Shown here: one piece after another, positions 58,700-64,000 of the stretch
Layout of the letters: every line of letters starts with the position of its first letter
Numbering within the stretch: position 1 is the first letter of the stretch
Source of the DNA: Streptomyces spinosisporus
GTDB lineage: Bacteria > Actinomycetota > Actinomycetes > Streptomycetales > Streptomycetaceae
DNA: 64,000 nucleotides
Assembly (NCBI RefSeq): GCF_022698145.1
Contig: NZ_JALDAX010000020.1
Location: forward strand, 1 to 64,000
Reading direction: 5' to 3'
The notes under the pieces: model-generated
The model's database searches: none
Told to the model about the DNA's origin: nothing
What the model saw: the letters and a program-made list of their open reading frames with translations, nothing else
Position numbers and translations under genes: made by a program

Positions 58700-59620
58700 A
58701 TGCGCGCCCAGTTCGTAGTCTCCGAGATCAGTGTCGGTCTCCGCCGCAATCTGACGATGACCTTCGCGGTGATCGTCTCCGTCGCCCTGTCGCTCGCCCT
58801 GTTCGGCGGGTCGCTCCTGATGAGCGACCAGGTCAGCACGATGAAGGGCTACTGGTACGACAAGGTCAACGTCTCGATCTTCCTGTGCAACAAGAGCGAC
58901 GCCGAGTCGGACCCCAACTGCGCCAAGGGCGCGGTCACCGACGACCAGAAGAAGGACATCATGTCCGACCTGGACAAGATGTCGTCGGTCGTGGAGAAGG
59001 TGACCTACGAGTCGCAGGACGAGGCCTACAAGCACTACAAGCAGCAGTTCGGTGACTCGCCGCTGGCCAGCTCCCTCACGCCGGACCAGATGCAGGAGTC
59101 GTACCGGATCAAGCTGAAGGACCCGCAGAAGTACCAGGTCATCGCGACCGCCTTCGACGGGCGCGACGGTGTGCAGTCCGTGCAGGACCAAAAGGGCATC
59201 CTCGACAACCTCTTCGGGCTGCTGAACGGCATGAACTGGGCGGCCCGTGCCGTCATGGCGCTGATGCTCGTCGTCGCGCTGATGCTGATCGTCAACACCG
59301 TGCGCGTCTCGGCGTTCAGCCGGCGGCGCGAGACCGGGATCATGCGCCTGGTCGGTGCCTCGGGCTTCTACATCCAGGCGCCGTTCATCATGGAGGCGGC
59401 GGTCGCCGGGCTCATCGGGGGAGGCGTCGCCTGTGGATTCCTGGTGGTCGCCCGGTATTTCATCATCGACCACGGCCTGGATCTGTCCCACAAGCTGAAT
59501 CTGATCAACTTCATCGGCTGGGACGCCGTGCTGACCAAACTGCCGCTCATCCTCGCCACGAGTCTGCTGATGCCCGCGCTGGCCGCGTTCTTCGCGTTGC
59601 GCAAGTACCTGAAGGTGTGA
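58700..59620 (+). CDS. ftsX: Cell division protein FtsX
   Basis: A 306-residue membrane protein with four transmembrane segments. A cytoplasmic N terminus (MRAQFVVSEISVGLRRN) precedes the first segment (TFAVIVSVALSLALFG). An extracellular loop of about 130 residues follows; it includes a pair of cysteines (FLCNKSDAESDPNCAKG) that could form a disulfide. Three further segments end in LPLILATSLLMPALAAFFAL. In other bacteria the outer loop binds and activates NlpC/P60 or RipC-type hydrolases. It is directly downstream of ftsE and followed by a terminator. The CtpA-like protease next to it may act on the same complex, but that is speculative. Confidence 0.96.
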   Translation: MRAQFVVSEISVGLRRNLTMTFAVIVSVALSLALFGGSLLMSDQVSTMKGYWYDKVNVSIFLCNKSDAESDPNCAKGAVTDDQKKDIMSDLDKMSSVVEKVTYESQDEAYKHYKQQFGDSPLASSLTPDQMQESYRIKLKDPQKYQVIATAFDGRDGVQSVQDQKGILDNLFGLLNGMNWAARAVMALMLVVALMLIVNTVRVSAFSRRRETGIMRLVGASGFYIQAPFIMEAAVAGLIGGGVACGFLVVARYFIIDHGLDLSHKLNLINFIGWDAVLTKLPLILATSLLMPALAAFFALRKYLKV

Positions 59621-59632
59621 CACATGCCAAGG

Positions 59633-59662
59633 GGGCCGTACGGTCAACCGGCCGTACGGCCC
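59633..59662 (+). terminator. Terminator after ftsX
   Basis: GGGCCGTACGG and CCGTACGGCCC form an 11-bp perfect stem around an 8-base loop, followed by TT, 13 bp after ftsX. Confidence 0.8.
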
Positions 59663-59687
59663 TTCGCGTTGTCCTAGACTCACCGGC

Positions 59688-60866
59688 ATGTCAGGTCGTG
59701 ACCTGTTCTGCCAGCCCCGCCGCATCCGCCGCGGGGCCGCCCTGACATTGGTCTTCGCGAGCGTGCTGGTCGCCGGCGCGGCGACCGGCTCCTTTCCCGA
59801 GTCCGGCCGGAAGTCCGCGGCGGGCGAAGCGCGTTCGGCCGTGCCCGCCGGTCATCACGAGGACGTGGCCAGGGCGGCCGAGGAGGCCATGGCCGACGGC
59901 AAGTCCCCCATGGAGGCTGCCGAACGCGCCGTCAGCCGCAGCGGTGACCGCTGGGGCGCCGTCTACTCCGAGGGCGAGTACGAGGAGTTCGAGGAAGCCC
60001 TCGACGGCCAGTACACCGGCGTCGGACTGTGGGCGCGGCGCGAGCGGGACGGCCGTATCGAGGTGACCAAGGTGGCCGACGGCTCGCCCGCGGCCGGCGC
60101 CGGGATCCGCGCGGGCGACCGGCTGCGCAGCATCGACGGCGAGACGGTCGACGGCAAGCCCGTCACCGAGGTCGTCTCCCTGCTGCGCGGCGACGACAAG
60201 GACGCCTCCGCCGGCACGGCGGTCCGCCTCGGCCTCGGACGCGGCACGCACGCGTGGACGAAGACCCTGCACCGGGCCCGGCTGTCCACACACTCGGTCA
60301 GTGTCCGAAGGCTTGCCGGCGGGATCACCGTCATCAGAATCGCCGCGTTCACCAAGGGCTCCGGCGACGTCGTCCGCACCGCCGTGCGGCAGGCCCCGGT
60401 CGGGGCCGGCATCATCCTCGACCTGCGCGGCAACTCCGGCGGCCTGGTCACCGAGGCCGTGACGACCGCCTCCGCCTTCCTGGACGGCGGCCTCGTCGCC
60501 ACCTACGACGTCGACGGCAAGCAGCAGGCGCTGCACGCCGACCCCGGCGCCGACACCACCAGACCCCTGGTCGCGCTCGTCGACGGCGGCACGATGAGCG
60601 CGGCCGAACTGCTCACCGGAGCCCTCCAGGATCGCGGCCGTGCGGTCGTCGTGGGTTCCCGCACCTTCGGCAAGGGCTCCGTGCAGATGCCGAGCCGGCT
60701 GCCGGGGGGCTCTGTCGCCGAGCTGACCGTCGGGCACTACCGCACTCCCTCCGGCCGCAGCGTCGACGGCCACGGCATCACCCCGGACCTGGACGTCGCC
60801 GCACCGGGCGAGGCGGCCGTCGAGCGGGCCGAGACGGTGCTCGCCGGAGTGGGCGACGCCGATTAA
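59688..60866 (+). CDS. Secreted C-terminal processing peptidase, S41 family (CtpA-like)
   Basis: A 392-residue S41 serine protease. An N-terminal signal or anchor segment (AALTLVFASVLVAGAATGS) exports it. A helical region precedes a PDZ domain (about 105-190, with YTGVGLWARRE and SPAAGAGIRAGDRLRSIDGE). The protease core has the catalytic Ser304 in GGTMSAAELL and Lys329 in RTFGKGSVQ, 25 residues apart as in CtpA. DLRGNSGGLV is also characteristic. It lies between ftsX and smpB, with its own leader after the ftsX terminator. It probably trims or degrades envelope proteins; the substrate is unknown. Confidence 0.93.
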   Translation: MSGRDLFCQPRRIRRGAALTLVFASVLVAGAATGSFPESGRKSAAGEARSAVPAGHHEDVARAAEEAMADGKSPMEAAERAVSRSGDRWGAVYSEGEYEEFEEALDGQYTGVGLWARRERDGRIEVTKVADGSPAAGAGIRAGDRLRSIDGETVDGKPVTEVVSLLRGDDKDASAGTAVRLGLGRGTHAWTKTLHRARLSTHSVSVRRLAGGITVIRIAAFTKGSGDVVRTAVRQAPVGAGIILDLRGNSGGLVTEAVTTASAFLDGGLVATYDVDGKQQALHADPGADTTRPLVALVDGGTMSAAELLTGALQDRGRAVVVGSRTFGKGSVQMPSRLPGGSVAELTVGHYRTPSGRSVDGHGITPDLDVAAPGEAAVERAETVLAGVGDAD

Positions 60867-60899
60867 GGGCTGGCCCGCACCCCCCTTCGTAGTGCGAAA

Positions 60900-61466
60900 A
60901 TGGACAGCACTATGAGCAAGGGAATGTACGTACCGAAGGAGTCCCAGCCCAAGCAGGGCGGGTCGGCGGCCAAGGCCAGGGACGGCGAGAAGGGCGGCAA
61001 GCGCAAGATCGTCGCCCAGAACAAGAAGGCCCGGCACGACTACGCGATCGTCGACACCTACGAGGCGGGTCTCGTGCTCACCGGCACCGAGGTCAAGTCG
61101 CTGCGTGAGGGGCAGACCTCGCTGACCGACGGCTTCGTCCAGATCGACCGGGGCGAGGCGTGGCTGCACAACGCCCACATCCCGGAGTACCACCAGGGCA
61201 GCTGGACCAACCACTCCGCGCGCCGCAAGCGCAAGCTGCTGCTGCACCGCGAGGAGATCGACAAGCTGGCGGCCAAGACCCAGGAGACGGGCCACACGAT
61301 CGTGCCCCTCGCCCTGTACTTCAAGGACGGGCGCGCGAAGGCCGAGATCGCGCTCGCGCGAGGCAAGAAGGAGTACGACAAGCGCCAGACCCTGCGCGAG
61401 CAGCAGGACCGGCGGGAGTCGGACCGCGCGATCGCGGCGGCCCGGCGCAGGCAGCGGGGCGTCTAG
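60900..61466 (+). CDS. smpB: SsrA-binding protein SmpB
   Basis: A 188-residue SmpB, which binds tmRNA and brings it to stalled ribosomes. The beta-barrel core begins KIVAQNKKARHDYAIVDTYEAG. It includes GTEVKSLREGQTSL and HIPEYHQGSWTNH and ends in the basic C-terminal tail KKEYDKRQTLREQQDRRES, which mimics the missing mRNA in the ribosome. The first 35 residues are variable. Starts at ATG 60900, 60912 and 60924 are all possible, and none has a good ribosome binding site. The gene is followed, 116 bp later, by ssrA, its RNA partner. Confidence 0.95.
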   Translation: MDSTMSKGMYVPKESQPKQGGSAAKARDGEKGGKRKIVAQNKKARHDYAIVDTYEAGLVLTGTEVKSLREGQTSLTDGFVQIDRGEAWLHNAHIPEYHQGSWTNHSARRKRKLLLHREEIDKLAAKTQETGHTIVPLALYFKDGRAKAEIALARGKKEYDKRQTLREQQDRRESDRAIAAARRRQRGV

Positions 61467-61470
61467 GCGC

Positions 61471-61497
61471 GGGAATACGGTGGCATCGTCGCCTGTT
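61471..61497 (+). promoter_or_regulatory. SigR-type promoter of ssrA
   Basis: GGGAAT, 18 bases, then GTT matches the Streptomyces SigR consensus exactly. It begins 4 bp after the smpB stop codon and about 110 bp before the tmRNA. SigR is the thiol-oxidative-stress sigma factor, so tmRNA would be induced by disulfide stress. A second, housekeeping-like -10 (TACGAT, 61505-61510) follows it. Confidence 0.7.
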
Positions 61498-61582
61498 GTT
61501 CACGTACGATGGCATCGCACCTCACAGCGGGTGCGCGCCCTCCTCGGAGGGGCCCTCTGCGGAGGGATTGAAAACACAACAT

Positions 61583-61976
61583 GGGGATGATCGGTTTCGA
61601 CAGCGGCTGTCGAAGCAGGGGAAGCGTGTCGAGGAAGCGGCAATGATCTCGTTAACCATATGTCGCAAAAAATAATCGCCAATACCAAGAGCGATTCCCG
61701 CGCCTTCGCCCTCGCTGCCTGATAAGCAGTGAGTGAAGGCCCTAACGGGTGTCAGACCGGGGATGTTCCCGACCCGGACCCTGGCATAAGCTAGGGAACT
61801 AAACCATCGAGCCCGGTCACGGGGTTCGGTGGGAAATCAAACAGTGACTGGGCCCGTCGGCGACTTGTTCGCGTGATCGCCGGGGCCGAGAAAATCACAG
61901 CGAACTGCACACGGAGAAGCCCTGATTCCGCACCGTTGGACGCGGGTTCGATTCCCGCCATCTCCACAATCTCCAT
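61583..61976 (+). ncRNA. ssrA: Transfer-messenger RNA (tmRNA)
   Basis: This RNA rescues stalled ribosomes and tags unfinished proteins for proteolysis. The 5' end GGGGATGATCGGTTTCGACA and the 3' T arm GGTTCGATTCCCGCCATCTCC are both present, and GGGGATG pairs with CATCTCC to close the acceptor stem. The tag frame resumes at GCC (61678) and encodes ANTKSDSRAFALAA, ending TGATAA at 61725. The discriminator A at 61976 is followed by CAA, so the CCA tail is not encoded and must be added after transcription. SmpB is encoded upstream. A long terminator hairpin follows. Confidence 0.97.
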
Positions 61977-61984
61977 GTTTTCCA

Positions 61985-62029
61985 AGCGAGGACCCGGTGG
62001 TCACGGACCACTGGGTCCTCGCTGTTTTT
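61985..62029 (+). terminator. Intrinsic terminator after ssrA
   Basis: An 18-bp stem with a single G-U pair (61985-62002 with 62006-62023) closes over a 3-base loop and is followed by TGTTTTT. Confidence 0.95.
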
Positions 62030-62082
62030 ATGGGTTCCGCCTCTATATCGGCGACTGGTTCACGCTTCTACGGTCCCTCCCC

Positions 62083-63066
62083 ATGACACAGACCAGAGCC
62101 GCAAGCCGCCGTATCGCCCTGCTGGTGACCTTCCTGGTCGCCCTGCTCTCCTTCGTCGTGCCGGGCCGGGCGCACGCCGCCTCCCTCCAGGAGGTCACCG
62201 GGTTCGGATCCAACCCGGGTGCGCTGCGGATGTTCCGCTACGTGCCCGACGGACTGCCGACCGGACGGCCCGTCGTCGTCGCGCTGCACGGCTGCACCCA
62301 GGGCGCCGCCGGATACGGCAGCGGCAGCGGGTGGACCCAGCTCGCCGACCGGTGGAAGTTCTCCGTCGTGCTGCCGCAGCAGCAGAGCGCCAACAACGCA
62401 TCGAACTGCTTCGACTGGTTCCAGAGCGGGGACATCGCGCGCGGCCAGGGCGAGGCCGCGAGCATCGCGCAGATGCTGGACCGTCAGCTCGCCGACACCG
62501 GCGGCGACGCCTCGCGCGCCTACGTCACCGGGCTGTCCGCCGGCGGCGCCATGACCGCCGTGATGATGGCCGCCTACCCCGAGAAGTTCGCGGCCGGAGG
62601 GGTCGTCGCCGGGCTGCCGTACGGATGCGCGCAGGCCGCCGGGTCGCCGTACGTGTGCATGTACGTCGGTGCCACGCAGACGGCGCGGCAGTGGGGCGAC
62701 CGGGTGCGGGCCGCCCGCCCCGGCTACACCGGCCCCTGGCCCACCCTGACCGTCTTCCAGGGCACCGCCGACTACACCGTCAAGCCCGTCAACATGACCG
62801 ACCTGATGAAGCAGTGGACCGATGTGCAGGGCGCCGACCAGAGCGTCGACGTCAGTGACACCGTGGCCGGATATCCGCACCAGATCTACAGGAACGCCAG
62901 CGGGAACCCGGTCGTCGAGACGTACAGCATCACCGGGATGGGACACGGGCAGCCCGTCGACCCCGGCAGCGGCAGCGAGCAGTGCGGGACCGCCGGGGCC
63001 TACATCCTCGATGTGAACCTGTGCGCCGCCCACCGGCTCGGGCAGGCGTGGGGGCTCAACTCGTAG
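62083..63066 (+). CDS. Secreted PHB-depolymerase-family esterase
   Basis: A 327-residue extracellular alpha/beta hydrolase of the PHB-esterase family. The signal peptide (RRIALLVTFLVALLSFVVPG) is cleaved around AHA-ASL. The oxyanion-hole region is VVVALHGCTQGAAGY, and the nucleophile elbow is GLSAGGAMT with Ser152. A late His in ITGMGHGQPVDP probably completes the triad. Several cysteines (HGC, NCFDW, YGCAQ, EQCGT, NLCAAH) suggest disulfides. Family members hydrolyse poly(3-hydroxybutyrate), feruloyl or acetyl-xylan esters, so the substrate is open. There is no separate substrate-binding domain. The ATG at 62083 precedes the signal peptide. It overlaps the convergent LacI gene by 11 bases. 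Confidence 0.9.
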   Translation: MTQTRAASRRIALLVTFLVALLSFVVPGRAHAASLQEVTGFGSNPGALRMFRYVPDGLPTGRPVVVALHGCTQGAAGYGSGSGWTQLADRWKFSVVLPQQQSANNASNCFDWFQSGDIARGQGEAASIAQMLDRQLADTGGDASRAYVTGLSAGGAMTAVMMAAYPEKFAAGGVVAGLPYGCAQAAGSPYVCMYVGATQTARQWGDRVRAARPGYTGPWPTLTVFQGTADYTVKPVNMTDLMKQWTDVQGADQSVDVSDTVAGYPHQIYRNASGNPVVETYSITGMGHGQPVDPGSGSEQCGTAGAYILDVNLCAAHRLGQAWGLNS

Positions 63067-64000
63067 TCCGCGGCGCCGTGCTCGCCCGTTCCGTCATCCT
63101 GGGCGGCAGCAGCGTCGCCTCGGGCACGGCGTCGCCGCCCAGCTTCTTCATCAGCAGCTGCACCGCCTGCTCGCCCACCTCCGCGGACGGCAGGGCGACG
63201 GAGGTGACGGGAACCCGGACGGACTCGGCGAGTTCGTCCGGGCAGATGGCGGTGACGGAGAGGTCGCCGGGCACCCGCAGCCCCAGCTGCTCGAAGGCGT
63301 CGATCAACGGCTCCAGGAGCGGCTCGTTGTGGACGACGACCCCGGTCAACGCGGGCTGTTCGCGCAGCAGTTGCTCGGCGACCAGACGGGCGGCCGCGGG
63401 CGAGGCCTCGCAGGGGTGCACGGAGGAGGCGAGGCCGCTGCGGTCCGCGGCCGCGGTGAAGCCCTGGACCACCCGCTGGGCGAACGCGGTCCGCCGCACA
63501 TACACCTCCGGCGGCGAGCCGACCAGCGCGACCACCCGGTGCCCGAGCCGCGCCAGATGCTCCACGCACACCTCGCCGGCCGCCTTGAAGTCGAGGTCGA
63601 TGCAGGTCAGGCCCGCGGAGTCGGCCGGGAAGCCGATCATCACCGACGGCCGCTCCAGCGAGCGCAGCAACGGCAGCCGGGGATCGTGCAGTTGGACGTC
63701 CATCACGATCAGCGCGTCCACCAGCGCCGTGTCCGCGACCCGGCGCAGACCGTCGTCGCCCTCCTCCTGGGTGAGGAGCAGGACGTCGTGGTCGTAGCGG
63801 CGGGCCGTCGTCACCACCGACACCGCGAACCGCATCACGACCGGGACATGGATGCCGGCCCGGAGCGGGATCACGAGGGCCAGGACGTTCGAGCGGCTGC
63901 TGGCCAGGGCCCGGGCGCCCGCGTGCGGCCGGTAGCCCAGCTCACGGATGGCCTCCTCCACCCGGCGCCGGGTCTCCTCGGAGATCGGGCGCTTGCCGCT
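63056..64000 (-). CDS. LacI-family transcriptional regulator (5' end outside window)
   Basis: The readable part is 314 residues of a LacI-type repressor. It begins inside the DNA-binding domain at SGKRPISEETRRRVEEAIRE, with the hinge helix region GYRPHAGARALASSRSN, so roughly the first 25-30 residues lie beyond position 64000. The periplasmic-binding-protein-like effector domain follows, with VLALVIPLRAG, DALIVMDVQ and HRVVALVGSPPEVYVR. Its C terminus overlaps the convergent esterase gene by 11 bases. Effector and targets are unknown; LacI proteins usually sense sugars, so it may control a transporter or hydrolase gene outside the window. Confidence 0.92.
   Translation of the reverse strand, partial: SGKRPISEETRRRVEEAIRELGYRPHAGARALASSRSNVLALVIPLRAGIHVPVVMRFAVSVVTTARRYDHDVLLLTQEEGDDGLRRVADTALVDALIVMDVQLHDPRLPLLRSLERPSVMIGFPADSAGLTCIDLDFKAAGEVCVEHLARLGHRVVALVGSPPEVYVRRTAFAQRVVQGFTAAADRSGLASSVHPCEASPAAARLVAEQLLREQPALTGVVVHNEPLLEPLIDAFEQLGLRVPGDLSVTAICPDELAESVRVPVTSVALPSAEVGEQAVQLLMKKLGGDAVPEATLLPPRMTERASTAPRTTS

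Noticed and set aside
61583..62029. Integrative element attachment at the ssrA 3' end
   Set aside because: ssrA is a frequent integration target, but no integrase gene and no second copy of the 3' end are visible downstream in the window.

Overview
The window is chromosomal DNA of a Streptomyces species. GC content is very high, third codon positions are strongly G/C, GTG and TTG starts are frequent, and the gene content and order match the conserved Streptomyces core. The stretch mtrA-mtrB-lpqB-comF-hpf-secA plus an Rv3235-like gene is also syntenic with mycobacteria. I see no rRNA, tRNA, CRISPR array, transposase or prophage; the only RNA gene is tmRNA.

Layout. (1) 1-5625, minus: a five-gene overlapping operon (membrane protein, DUF4129, DUF4350, MoxR ATPase, DUF58). 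(2) 5766-14721, mostly plus: mtnA, the MtrA-MtrB-LpqB envelope signalling module, a comF-like phosphoribosyltransferase with an unusual C-terminal insertion and two DnaA-box-like sequences upstream, hpf, and a NarL-type response regulator. (3) 14755-22816: a YcaQ/AlkX-type DNA glycosylase, a GNAT acetyltransferase, secA, an Rv3235-like protein, a DUF6912 protein, a HAD hydrolase and a DJ-1/PfpI protein. (4) 23393-28342: a giant (1649 aa) NAD-dependent glutamate dehydrogenase. (5) 28416-44431: a cell-wall glycopolymer region with a TagGH-type ABC exporter, galE, two membrane glycosyltransferases and three tandem fusions of a GT2 glycosyltransferase to a CDP-glycerol glycerophosphotransferase. 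TetR, Crp/Fnr-YciI and OhrR-Ohr regulator pairs lie between them. (6) 44588-48214: a sugar ABC importer with no ATPase gene, whose MalF-type permease carries an inserted extracellular Ig-like domain. (7) 48366-55169: a soluble FHA-EccC-like ATPase divergent from two Ser/Thr kinases (pkaA, pkaB). (8) 55386-61976: prfB, a sortase-anchored surface protein, a zinc-ribbon microprotein, ftsE-ftsX, a CtpA-like protease, smpB and ssrA. (9) 62083-64000: a secreted PHB-depolymerase-type esterase and a LacI regulator cut by the window edge.

How the genes work together. Much of the window concerns the cell envelope: MtrAB-LpqB, SecA, FtsEX with a peptidase, glycopolymer synthesis and export, and a sortase substrate. 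A second theme is ribosome and stress management: HPF, RF2, SmpB-tmRNA (with a SigR-type promoter in front of ssrA) and OhrR-Ohr.

The observations most worth following are the FHA-ATPase/kinase locus, the Ig-like insertion in the permease, the perfect 18-bp palindrome between the Crp-type regulator and yciI, the tandem GT2-TagF fusions, the codon-atypical insertion in ComF and the DnaA-box pair. No clearly novel defence or mobile system was found.
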